From Harmothoe impar (taxonomy: Eukaryota; Annelida; Polychaeta; Phyllodocida; Polynoidae), in assembly GCA_947462335.1 (NCBI GenBank), contig OX381710.1, positions 31,735,004-31,799,003 on the forward strand: DNA of 64,000 nt. Direction: 5' to 3'. Below, one piece after another: positions 40,601 to 44,175 of the stretch. A program made the translations under genes and the position numbers. The first letter of the stretch is position 1, and each line of letters opens with the position of its first letter. Below the pieces are notes generated by a model, which saw only the letters and a list, made by a program, of their open reading frames with translations, searched no databases and was not told the origin of the DNA.

Positions 40601-42803
40601 CTCATTCAGAGGGAGCAAAGTGCACACACATAGTGGAGAATCTGTCATTCCAATTGGGTCACAACTTCTCTGAGCGGAACCGCGATCAACACATGGCGAC
40701 TATCTGCAAACTGTCTCGCAGTCATTACATGCCACCTCCTTTCACATCTGTCTCCGAGTGGTTCCATTATGCCTTCGCCTCAAGTGAAATCAAAAGTAAG
40801 CTACCAGAGTGTCTTTCTGAACCTCATATTAAATGTCCCCATTTATATTACCGTTACTCAGCTATGACCTCTCGCTGTATATTCAGTCAACTTTACCCCT
40901 ACACAAACGCAACTTGGTATAGCCTTCTCCCACAACTTTTTTTTTTTAATTTAGAATTCAGCGCCTTTTCAGGGGGCTGTTCTTCTTTAATCATACAATA
41001 TATTTAATCTATAGCATTATAAAAATCTCCCATAACCTTGGCTTTGTTTTGCCTCATTTCACTTTGACAAGATTCTCGTGTAATTTTCACAGATCTGGAT
41101 AACTTCCCACCGGCCCCCCGCGCGGGTAGTGAGAGTCCACAGGAGCGGCGAGCGAGTTCGCGAAAGAGCCCAGACTACAATCATGAAACTGAGGTGATAT
41201 TCGCACTGCCTTCTCTGCAGATGCATCTCAAGACAGAACATCTTCAAGGAGAAGATCCCCCCACTGAAGACGGTACGTGTCCACCCACCTCATGTGTACC
41301 TGTATTTACCACTTATAGGGCACAGGCACATTAGGCCTTGGGGGCTGCCATATTGGGCAGAACACTCCCTTCGACCATATTGGTTTTGCTTTAACGCAGA
41401 ACAGTCGTTGATAAGATTGATAAGTGTGATAGTCTGTAAGCCACCCCTATCTTAACCACCTCACTATTGTTCTGGTGTGAAGCGAAGGGATACGCCTGCT
41501 TAGCTCTATCCAGATTCGATCCAGAAATAACCCAGAATCCAAAGGGGGCTTTGGGGGCTTGATGCCCAACATAATGACAACCTGTCTGATAAGTATTTTC
41601 ATGAGAGTATTATTAAGTGATCACACCTTTCAGTTCACAGTATAGAAACTGACATTAAGAGTGATATTCACACAAAAGATCGTTAATAAAAACGCATTAT
41701 ATTAGTGATTGGCGGTAGTCGTAGTAAGAAGACTTGGTACTTTAGTCATTGTGGACATATGTAAATAGTGTCATTTTCTTTCTCCAACCAGACCCAAAAC
41801 CGGTTGTGGAATGCAGCTTCGTCACAGAATTCGAAGACCACATCTTCGTAGCGATGGACGCGGAAGCTATTTTGTTCCTGCATGACCTTGTCACAAATTA
41901 TGTCAAGGAAAAAGACCGAGGTTAGTATCAAGCTTTTAAGGCACTCACAAAAAACGTTAACATGACTGCCATACAATCTCATGCTAGATTGATAGTACAA
42001 TTAACTTAGATAAATTAATTTATGATAATTAACCATTGGTGAATATTCCTGCAGACAGTATAGTGTGAATTACTTTTGCTACCGCTATTAGGAACGAGAA
42101 CAACTTCCTACCATAAACGGTCTCCCGATACGGAGAAGAAACCCATCTCGGACCCTACCGCCGTCCTCAAACAGGACTTCAGGGAGTTTGAGTGTAAGAC
42201 GTGGCACCTGGAGCCTACCGTACGGTGAGTCACCCCATACCAAGTAGTCAGATAACAAGTAGCCATGTATGAACACACGTCTCAGAGGTCTGACCCTAGA
42301 AATGCCACATAATGCATGTGTCGTTATGATGTATGAATGCAGTCCTGGCCAGTAGATATCATGACAAGCATGAACAGAACACATTAAATCAGTATGTGGC
42401 CCTTAATGGGTTAGATATAATATGGTACTTCAAGGGGCAGAGACCTGGTCTATGTTTGGGACAACATTTGACACCAGCAATAAAATGCAATAATCAATCA
42501 TTTTTAGAACACTTAAAAGTGTTCACTTGACCCTTTGCAAGTGTCTTGGCAATGTCAGAAGCCCTACTTGACAAACCCCCCTCCCAATGTTGCAGGTTCA
42601 TCTCGTGGGCTGGAAAGAGGATCGACCCAATGGGTGTGGACTACATCCTCCAGAAGCTGGGCTTCCAACACGCGCGTCTCACCATCCCTAAGTGGATGCA
42701 GCGTGGTGCCATGGACCCCCTGGACAAGGTGCTCTCCGTGCTGGTACACCGCCTCATCTCCGTCCTCCAACAGCCCAAGCCTGAACACGACAGCGACCAT
42801 TGA
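1419..42803 (+). CDS. BLTP1: BLTP1 (KIAA1109/tweek) gene, 3' portion, 52 exons; gene span
   Basis: Family knowledge: BLTP1 proteins (human KIAA1109, fly tweek, worm LPD-3, yeast Csf1) are about 5000-residue rods with a hydrophobic groove. They carry phospholipid between the ER and other membranes at contact sites and are needed for endocytosis and synaptic vesicle recycling. Seen here: 52 exons, all with AG acceptors and GT donors, compatible phases throughout, summing to 13308 nt (4435 codons plus stop). Translated exons match the vertebrate protein closely, for example VLQNIWT-unrelated segments aside, SAVCDIGSASFKYDMRR at 36963-37013 and IDPMGVDYILQKLGF near the end. The N-terminal chorein-like part is upstream of the window. 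The exons are listed one by one below. Introns of 130 to 900 bases that are not listed separately hold nothing I can name beyond the repeats given. Confidence 0.95.
2009..4136 (+). CDS. BLTP1: BLTP1 exon 2 of window (very long exon)
   Basis: 2128 nt, phase 0 in, 1 out; acceptor tatcacag, donor atccag|gtaa. Begins VFPVRVATCNLHGKNNKAG. It carries the rod core with a Cys-rich patch (KCGCVGGCRFFG, near 2332-2367) and then a long Ser/Thr-rich low-complexity linker (about codons 200-560) that includes a pentapeptide repeat. The open frame continues upstream to 1778 but that part is intronic. By family knowledge the Ser-rich linkers are disordered loops outside the lipid groove. Confidence 0.92.
2794..2914 (+). 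repeat. in-frame 15-bp tandem repeat encoding S-A-S-G-R
   Basis: About eight copies of a 15-bp unit (agtgccagtggacga type). Five downstream copies are nearly identical and earlier ones are diverged. The unit is a multiple of three, so copy-number change keeps the BLTP1 frame. It sits inside the disordered Ser-rich linker. Confidence 0.9.
4477..4591 (+). CDS. BLTP1: BLTP1 exon 3 of window
   Basis: Phase 1 in, 2 out. Reads DPDLGFTYDDHVSKTTAVVN then LKGSVDIMVSPLLLESLQR, a well conserved BLTP1 block (vertebrates read LQGSVDIVVTPLL). Confidence 0.93.
4998..5076. repeat. short inverted-repeat element (15-bp arms)
   Basis: AAGTCTGTGTGAACG at 4998-5012 is the exact reverse complement of 5062-5076, enclosing 49 bp. 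Could be a small MITE remnant or a structured intronic RNA. Confidence 0.6.
5762..5825. repeat. 15-bp tandem repeat (TGTTGGGACATGAGT)
   Basis: Four units; the first has CTGAGT in place of ATGAGT and the last is shortened. Intronic. Confidence 0.8.
6012..6261 (+). CDS. BLTP1: BLTP1 exon 4 of window
   Basis: Phase 2 in, 0 out. Completes LQRYVEAVTPLLASLHPSTI, then a charged linker rich in K, E, R and T, ending IMFSLSK before gtagtg. Confidence 0.9.
6594..6950 (+). CDS. BLTP1: BLTP1 exon 5 of window
   Basis: 119 codons, phase 0/0. MNINVLQVSLVEEVISIAAL then DYVRDLTCVSVLAVCLDNIT: alternating hydrophobic beta-strands typical of the groove. It ends with a linker and GNLHIGRIHFQ. Confidence 0.93.
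7128..7530 (+). CDS. BLTP1: BLTP1 exon 6 of window
   Basis: Phase 0 in, 1 out. LRRMKKNSNFSDRVILTAIP, then the block FIMFECGLEDINLKAAKRSG. It ends in a Gln/Ser linker before gtgagc. Confidence 0.92.
7765..8062 (+). CDS. BLTP1: BLTP1 exon 7 of window
   Basis: Phase 1 in, 2 out. Disordered Asn/Ser/Asp-rich start, then CVLEFKAAWFNFAAPPPSPR, a conserved strand that precedes the junction completing ..YTR. Confidence 0.92.
8221..8706. mobile_element. MITE-like element with 13-bp terminal inverted repeats and TTTTCGCGCA arrays
   Basis: TACTGTAAACGTA at 8221-8233 is the exact reverse complement of 8694-8706. Inside are several copies of ATTTTCGCGCA, direct near the left end and in both orientations near the right, and no ORF. 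It lies wholly within an intron. It resembles the short elements with CGCG motifs common in marine invertebrate genomes; the family is not named. Confidence 0.75.
8885..9065 (+). CDS. BLTP1: BLTP1 exon 8 of window
   Basis: Phase 2 in, 0 out. RLDWNLLSTFTPAINAWMNP is a recognisable BLTP1 signature (vertebrates FDWNLLSTASPSITAW). It then runs VVQLKYRVCTVMACIMTEAL to LPAR before gtaagc. Confidence 0.94.
9558..9650 (+). CDS. BLTP1: BLTP1 exon 9 of window
   Basis: 31 codons, phase 0/0. HKYGKIMSLAKTLQEDPSCQ, then LLAVLQKYIKK. The motif LAxTLQEDPSCQLL is strongly conserved in the family. Confidence 0.94.
9902..10115 (+). CDS. BLTP1: BLTP1 exon 10 of window
   Basis: Phase 0 in, 1 out. VGLKVIEDNINVDTIPQLIT, then LTRQWKNVLYMPIIDTS and PYTVTFAIPSDESIDNFTNL. 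Donor ttag|gtaggt. Confidence 0.92.
10248..10511 (+). CDS. BLTP1: BLTP1 exon 11 of window
   Basis: Phase 1/1. Starts GLEDAEITGSLDNFEVVDEK, followed by a Gly/Ser linker with two GSLS repeats (GHGGSLSGSLSGSGG). Probably disordered. Confidence 0.88.
10685..10979 (+). CDS. BLTP1: BLTP1 exon 12 of window
   Basis: Phase 1 in, 2 out. AHLAKGRNRSVGAAAATPYS, then a Ser/Pro linker and RQLSELEKREDEDLYR, a short charged helix leading into the next exon. Confidence 0.9.
11238..11418 (+). CDS. BLTP1: BLTP1 exon 13 of window
   Basis: Phase 2 in, 0 out. WMQRQQEYTRLCNHPNLHYY, then an acidic/Gln stretch to AHSLLQLADAQ before gtaaca. Confidence 0.9.
11776..11946 (+). CDS. BLTP1: BLTP1 exon 14 of window
   Basis: 57 codons, phase 0/0. 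VLFKPLLAAIGIHLGAVKTS, then KFGGNVSIQGKLQTLRIDIV, alternating beta-strand pattern of the rod. Confidence 0.94.
12196..12426 (+). CDS. BLTP1: BLTP1 exon 15 of window
   Basis: 77 codons, phase 0/0. Basic start (TPKAKLKKIPKLHIDTG), then PAFLCDTFAVVICMKDMVDF and a C-terminal basic helix (RRRSLRAIKFAMDHM). Confidence 0.93.
12725..12889 (+). CDS. BLTP1: BLTP1 exon 16 of window
   Basis: 55 codons, phase 0/0. VHFSINCNAINQHVNMSLLR, then LVHQFVTMIENINETR, highly conserved in the family. Confidence 0.95.
13137..13638 (+). CDS. BLTP1: BLTP1 exon 17 of window
   Basis: Phase 0 in, 1 out. Almost entirely low-complexity: a Pro/Arg-rich segment with imperfect repeats of EAPPRPE type (13300-13410), then a basic/Ser segment. 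Probably a disordered loop; fast-evolving. Confidence 0.88.
13844..14224 (+). CDS. BLTP1: BLTP1 exon 18 of window
   Basis: Phase 1/1. EMADTSSPAMAEKTIVDEIK then CWRTLYHLLELYSTMPETKT, a conserved helix. It is followed by a Ser/Pro/Gln-rich linker. Confidence 0.92.
14531..14680 (+). CDS. BLTP1: BLTP1 exon 19 of window
   Basis: 50 codons, phase 1/1. SIFISESIPLVVFGIAKVKR, then ISAMLSGLKLEADLQNVHTS. It ends ERVK with a split Gly codon. Confidence 0.94.
15416..15436 (+). CDS. BLTP1: candidate 21-nt alternative BLTP1 microexon with GC-AG intron
   Basis: Preceded by a pyrimidine-rich tract and TTTTACAG, followed by AAAG|GCAAGT, the consensus for GC-AG donors. Phase 1 in and 1 out matches the flanking exons, adding seven residues (VENQVLK) between HRERVK and the shared Gly codon. 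Frame, acceptor and donor all fit, but there is no transcript evidence. Confidence 0.45.
15700..15910. mobile_element. dispersed MITE-like element, copy 1
   Basis: Left arm TGCCCTTTGTCGTCATGATG.. CATGAATGCAGC, right arm GCTGCATTTATGCATCATGACGATAAAGGG in inverted orientation. It ends GCGGCCCTTAAAGGGTTGA. Same family as copies near 25405, 26645, 30183, 42285, 52268, 58428 and 60984. Confidence 0.7.
16920..17013 (+). CDS. BLTP1: BLTP1 exon 20 of window
   Basis: Phase 1 in, 2 out. GVIKRKSRESSATAYVGHTM, then IVLLEGVPPSMQ. The segment AYVGHTxxVLLEGxPPSMQ is near-identical to the vertebrate protein. Confidence 0.95.
17562..17774 (+). CDS. BLTP1: BLTP1 exon 21 of window
   Basis: Phase 2/2. TVVTVNIAKSQGLYSSVTKR, then LVTIGKIDVDIPQHPVVLHG, ending LQEFMRAPAKV. 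Conserved groove strands. Confidence 0.95.
18093..18327 (+). CDS. BLTP1: BLTP1 exon 22 of window
   Basis: Phase 2 in, 0 out. Ser/Gln/Pro linker, then PMVIHFKAVLQGLVIGASLL and PSLKAQYK before gtaagt. Confidence 0.93.
18610..18699 (+). CDS. BLTP1: BLTP1 exon 23 of window
   Basis: 30 codons, phase 0/0. MGEVSSSGVTGKKARFTVDL, then PNHSLSFSSK; the ARFTVDLPxHSLSF block is conserved. Confidence 0.93.
18700..22562. other. 3.9-kb intron holding a minisatellite
   Basis: The largest BLTP1 intron in the window. It is dominated by a 29-bp minisatellite with diverged edges (about 19890-20870). I see nothing else recognisable on either side. Confidence 0.6.
19890..20870. repeat. 29-bp minisatellite (GGATGCCTGGTGCACTGGGT-ACACCTGGT)
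   Basis: About 21 near-identical 29-bp units from roughly 20073 to 20690, flanked on both sides by strongly diverged units. Most variation is one G/A site (CTGGGTACA versus CTGGATACA). Because 29 is not a multiple of 3 and the unit lacks stops, long frames stay open on both strands; these are not genes. Confidence 0.95.
22563..22802 (+). CDS. BLTP1: BLTP1 exon 24 of window
   Basis: 80 codons, phase 0/0. VSTPITLPTSASVDLPPIHI, then GNYLNAVAEVGAFEHSLTTD and LLNHLVFVQKVFMK. Conserved core segment. Confidence 0.95.
22993..23121 (+). CDS. BLTP1: BLTP1 exon 25 of window
   Basis: 43 codons, phase 0/0. EVNEVVQKVSGTDQPVPLWT, then PLLYSLHFTLK before gtatgg. Confidence 0.95.
23122..25235. other. 2.1-kb intron, nothing recognised
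   Basis: AT-rich; no exon-like or repeat structure that I can name. Confidence 0.5.
25236..25370 (+). CDS. BLTP1: BLTP1 exon 26 of window
   Basis: 45 codons, phase 0/0. GIQITATTPTSNAVRLETGC, then IELELSNRVQTASK. The motif TTPTSxAVRLETGxIELELSNR is highly conserved. Confidence 0.95.
25405..25520. mobile_element. dispersed MITE-like element, diverged copy
   Basis: ATTAAGGACTTCATGGTGC.. TATGCCCTTTG and ATTCATGCATGAATGC match the left half of the family at 15700 and 26645. The right half is degenerate. Confidence 0.5.
25779..25916 (+). CDS. BLTP1: BLTP1 exon 27 of window
   Basis: 46 codons, phase 0/0. VFVKAQVDLNLALGTLLRNP, then FQHLASFATRIGLRNALQ. The KAQVDLNLALG block is strongly conserved. 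Confidence 0.95.
26120..26216 (+). CDS. BLTP1: BLTP1 exon 28 of window
   Basis: Phase 0 in, 1 out. DEMIPEVSKDQEALLISLKR, then PVVFVQPAAFDR. Conserved. Confidence 0.95.
26512..26606 (+). CDS. BLTP1: BLTP1 exon 29 of window
   Basis: Phase 1 in, 0 out. AVLVWLNYKNAYEYWNEQRL then ALNKEVQTATQQ; WLNYKNAYxxWxEQR is a BLTP1 hallmark. Confidence 0.95.
26645..26830. mobile_element. dispersed MITE-like element, copy
   Basis: CCCTTTGTCGTCATGATGCA..GAATACAGC on the left, with GATATGATGCATTCATG..CGACAAAGGGCATA inverted on the right. Same family as 15700-15910. Confidence 0.7.
27040..27150 (+). CDS. BLTP1: BLTP1 exon 30 of window
   Basis: 37 codons, phase 0/0. VIDKLPLGTTSSAPALGTLF, then LQLTVEDLGICLPMTAQ; LGTLFLQLTVEDLGICLP is nearly invariant in the family. 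Confidence 0.96.
27707..27880. repeat. inverted-repeat tract with TATAAGCCGAAT motifs
   Basis: TATAAGCCGAAT and its reverse complement ATTCGGCTTATA alternate (about 27709, 27739, 27806, 27836), giving two adjacent hairpins. It looks like a degenerate non-autonomous element. Confidence 0.65.
28956..28967 (+). CDS. BLTP1: candidate 12-nt BLTP1 microexon
   Basis: GCC TTG TTA AAG (A-L-L-K) between CTGGTTTCAG and GTATGT, phase 0/0 as required by its neighbours. It would insert four residues between CLPMTAQ and GLGSGG. By recollection, the vertebrate protein also varies in length here. Unproven without RNA. Confidence 0.4.
30037..30157 (+). CDS. BLTP1: BLTP1 exon 31 of window
   Basis: Phase 0 in, 1 out. 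GLGSGGKMIDEPGAAMVLTL, then ESTQVSACSCGSLVSKGRFT; the LTIEST..ACSSESLVSKG motif of vertebrates is recognisable. Confidence 0.95.
30183..30310. mobile_element. dispersed MITE-like element, compact copy
   Basis: 128 bp bounded by TTAACCCTTTA and TTAAAGGGTTAA, with ATGATGCATGAATAC and CTGACGATAAAGGACATAAC inside. It is the best-bounded copy of the family; TTAA at both ends may be part of the ends or a target duplication. Confidence 0.7.
30604..31544 (+). CDS. BLTP1: BLTP1 exon 32 of window (long exon, coiled-coil)
   Basis: 941 nt, phase 1 in, 0 out. Opens FSLRFANDFEVSWDDWKPDK, then VMWQMCGIDVHLDTNIGKRL. Next comes a charged helix (LIEQEMNEQAKVVQDLKQLG .. LAELEAAVFNDFRQDIMKKI) likely to form a coiled coil, then the basic RQSVKATALKDKLGLG and a disordered Ser/His-rich tail. 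Order and sequence follow the vertebrate protein. Confidence 0.96.
31545..32980. other. 1.4-kb intron, nothing recognised
   Basis: AT-rich, no repeat family or exon-like segment seen. Confidence 0.5.
32981..33165 (+). CDS. BLTP1: BLTP1 exon 33 of window
   Basis: Phase 0 in, 2 out. FEDTSPSSPGSGGGSVAPPG, then an acidic Ser/Glu stretch (SSSEESDNEESDPD) and YFSKTARK. Acceptor is CATAAG. Confidence 0.9.
33400..33523 (+). CDS. BLTP1: BLTP1 exon 34 of window
   Basis: Phase 2 in, 0 out. INFEDTPDNRATKVPSPGVG, then ALLDPSVDFQLDIK; the VDFQLDIK strand is conserved. Confidence 0.93.
33764..33849 (+). CDS. BLTP1: BLTP1 exon 35 of window
   Basis: Phase 0 in, 2 out. VEISSGQCVLHPKEKTLIKM then DHIDSEPRT; VxISSGxCVLHPKE is a family signature. 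Confidence 0.95.
34141..34300 (+). CDS. BLTP1: BLTP1 exon 36 of window
   Basis: Phase 2 in, 0 out. Basic linker (RGKRDLRTENSPNLHRKRKK), then TSAVDNTTVFFLPGVDVK, a conserved strand pair. Confidence 0.94.
34645..35014 (+). CDS. BLTP1: BLTP1 exon 37 of window
   Basis: Phase 0 in, 1 out. VHYNSKTEPVNTGAESPTSS, a Thr/His/Pro-rich insert, then KKANLYAWLYLQQLSEEMLI and TPVLLDFLEQALEPIP, the start of the conserved C-terminal part (FSA_C region). Confidence 0.95.
35373..35639 (+). CDS. BLTP1: BLTP1 exon 38 of window
   Basis: Phase 1/1. Ser-rich start, then FPVDVVVYIRVQPSLIRFSC, LPVSRVECLLRLPSLDLVFS and TKRADIE; strongly conserved beta structure. Confidence 0.96.
35887..36132 (+). CDS. BLTP1: BLTP1 exon 39 of window
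   Basis: Phase 1/1. Gly/Ser/Arg linker, then GGGLSVTGCLADFSFYIFHP and YGGGQKK; the GGLSVTGCLxDFSLYIFHPYG block is a hallmark. Confidence 0.96.
36388..36612 (+). CDS. BLTP1: BLTP1 exon 40 of window
   Basis: Phase 1/1. DSLSLNVEFVKVNISRSRRG, then a Ser-rich segment and AASKAANIVRFS; conserved. Confidence 0.95.
36964..37113 (+). CDS. BLTP1: BLTP1 exon 41 of window
   Basis: 50 codons, phase 1/1. AVCDIGSASFKYDMRRLSEI then PKAWYRRSLARRVFLGEEA, nearly identical to vertebrate KIAA1109. This is among the best-conserved stretches of the protein. Confidence 0.97.
37552..37767 (+). CDS. BLTP1: BLTP1 exon 42 of window
   Basis: Phase 1/1. Ser/Pro-rich disordered linker (DDETSSSPPTPESPLFSPFG) with VPINLEFKKELDSINQSRTP near the end. 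Confidence 0.88.
38079..38427 (+). CDS. BLTP1: BLTP1 exon 43 of window
   Basis: Phase 1 in, 2 out. Long Pro/Ser/Gly linker, then WETLVLFAVNLARLDVMVNM and SNVMGQS; the vertebrate counterpart is WETLVVFAINLKQLNVQMNM. Confidence 0.95.
38679..38836 (+). CDS. BLTP1: BLTP1 exon 44 of window
   Basis: Phase 2 in, 1 out. WATTDLKSQGRLSIDSNGYK, then GGLGGSKLEAQGGIVGGKIQ; LKSQGRLSxxSN and GGxVGG match the family. Confidence 0.95.
39106..39298 (+). CDS. BLTP1: BLTP1 exon 45 of window
   Basis: Phase 1 in, 2 out. VSISEDPGHEPDHRAGLELF, then SRLDYMGSSMLMGRVSKLGA and LSDEWRLDM. RxDYMGSSxLMG is conserved. Confidence 0.95.
39556..39770 (+). CDS. BLTP1: BLTP1 exon 46 of window
   Basis: Phase 2 in, 1 out. PAIVFVHGDLSWDKLHLMIS then RSTTPDLVKMAAKLEEFFYQ and QFHSSKRVLSAFGPIPGG; VHGDLxWDxxxxMISRSTTPDL is a hallmark. 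Confidence 0.97.
40108..40368 (+). CDS. BLTP1: BLTP1 exon 47 of window
   Basis: Phase 1/1. HHRHWQKVLEFVSGCKLSMF, then GGTVSLHGNNLSLACFHGIN and FRSKSWALFTMDEPYIGFAT. Very close to the vertebrate sequence. Confidence 0.97.
40610..40795 (+). CDS. BLTP1: BLTP1 exon 48 of window
   Basis: Phase 1/1. CTHIVENLSFQLGHNFSERN, then HMATICKLSRSHYMPPPFTS and VSEWFHYAFAS; conserved. Confidence 0.96.
41093..41272 (+). CDS. BLTP1: BLTP1 exon 49 of window
   Basis: Phase 1/1. A linker, then YNHETEVIFALPSLQMHLKT and EHLQGEDPP; the vertebrate reads YNHETETIFALPRMQLEFKS. Confidence 0.96.
41792..41920 (+). CDS. BLTP1: BLTP1 exon 50 of window
   Basis: Phase 1/1. PKPVVECSFVTEFEDHIFVA, then MDAEAILFLHDLVTNYVKEK; conserved. 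Confidence 0.97.
42092..42224 (+). CDS. BLTP1: BLTP1 exon 51 of window
   Basis: Phase 1 in, 2 out. Linker, then DFREFECKTWHLEPTVR; WHLEPTxR is conserved. Confidence 0.96.
42285..42418. mobile_element. dispersed MITE-like element, diverged copy in last intron
   Basis: GTCGTTATGATGTATGAATGCAG with an inverted partner and a right end GTGGCCCTTAATGGGTTAG. Same family as 30183-30310. Confidence 0.55.
42596..42803 (+). CDS. BLTP1: BLTP1 last exon with stop codon
   Basis: Phase 2 in. FISWAGKRIDPMGVDYILQK, then GFQHARLTIPKWMQRGAMDP and LDKVLSVLVHRLISVLQ, ending EHDSDH and TGA. The last block is near-identical to vertebrates, which end in a slightly longer charged tail. Confidence 0.97.
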
Positions 42804-43075
42804 GCAACTCACCCAGCTGGTGAGCAATTCACTGGTGAGCAATTCACTGGTGAGCAATTCACTGGTGAGCAATTCACTGGTGAGCAATTCACTAGATGGA
42901 TGAGCAACTCACTAGACCAGTGAGCATCTCACTGAGTTGATGAGCATCTCACTAATCTGGTGAGCAATCCACTAGAATCGCGAGCATCTCACAAGACTTA
43001 TGAGCAACTCACTGTATTGCTCACTAGACTGGTGCAATCATTGGTTAAAGCAGTGAGCACCTCACTGAATCGGGA
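42801..43075. repeat. 15-bp tandem repeat beginning at the BLTP1 stop codon
   Basis: Units of TGAGCAATTCACTGG type; four or five near-perfect units at about 42820-42895, with diverged 14 to 20-bp units on to 43075. The unit has GTGA/TCAC inverted ends. The stop codon TGA is the first three bases of the first unit. Confidence 0.85.
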
Positions 43076-44167
43076 GCGTACTATAGGGCGCATATAGCAA
43101 GGGTGAAACTAGCTCCTTTATGTTCCAAATATACAGATGTCAGTATTCCCTTGTCCAAAAATACATGTTATGATTCTGAGAATTATTTAATATTTCATAA
43201 GATTCCTACAATTTGATAAGTTTTTCGTCTTAGACTGATTGCTCATAATTCCATGTATAATATGTATTATGTACTAAGTGTCTATCGTTCTTAGCGACCT
43301 CCTACAATTAAGACACTCGAGATAAACGATTAAGTCTGTATTAATATATACAGTCTTAACACACCATGACAGCTCAACTAGTTATGCCTGCTGTAGGTGC
43401 ATTGACCAAGGCCTGAAGGGTTCTACTCCCTGGTAGCTGTTTAGTCACACAAAGGCTGACTGCCGGAGTGGCTTGAAATAAGCGAAGGGTCTCAAATAAG
43501 CGCAGGGTAAATAAGTACATAATGACGTACCTATGTGTACAGGCATGGTGTGGGAAGGCTCATCAATCTGGCTCTGATGCCGTTAGTTCAGTATCAGCAT
43601 TTTGAACCATGGTCCGCAGTTGGTCTCATGTGTGATGAACATGGCTACCTCCCATAAGAAACCACTTTAAACTTGTAGGGTTTAATATTGGTGTTGTGCC
43701 ATGGTTTCGTTGTATTATGTGTGTTCATAGATCTACCGGTGATAGCTTGAAACCATGTGTAACTGTGAAAATCATTTTCCGTCATCAATCAGAAAATATA
43801 TCAACAGTGCTCTGCTCCCTTGGTTTGACAATAAGTTCGTTATGATAGCATAGTAGGATTGGTTAACAAGAGAACATTTTATATCATTATTCCAATATAT
43901 GTTTTATGTTTTATACCAAACCTGTTTTACATGGATCTGGTTTTAAATAGGCTATGTATGTGCACGTCATCGTCAGTACGTCATACACTACTGATTGCTT
44001 ATGACAAGCAGTGCATGACATGGAGATACTTCCAAAAACAACGGCTCAAGTGTTACCACGCCAATGTCAGGATTTATTTATATCTAGGATCTTAGTCCAT
44101 ACTAGTATGTATATACGAGTATGATTTGTCAATTATTGACTAAATCAAACCAAAGACTTTGAGAGGG

Positions 44168-44175
44168 TATAAAAG
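44168..44175 (+). promoter_or_regulatory. TATA-box-like site
   Basis: TATAAAAG in a G-rich flank (gagagggTATAAAAGggtgcc). An ATG lies 55 bases downstream, directly before GTAATA. No recognisable gene follows. Weak candidate promoter, perhaps for an upstream untranslated exon. Confidence 0.2.

Noticed and set aside
42801..43075. Possible CRISPR-like direct repeats
   Set aside because: Units are contiguous 15-bp repeats without unique spacers, in an animal gene.
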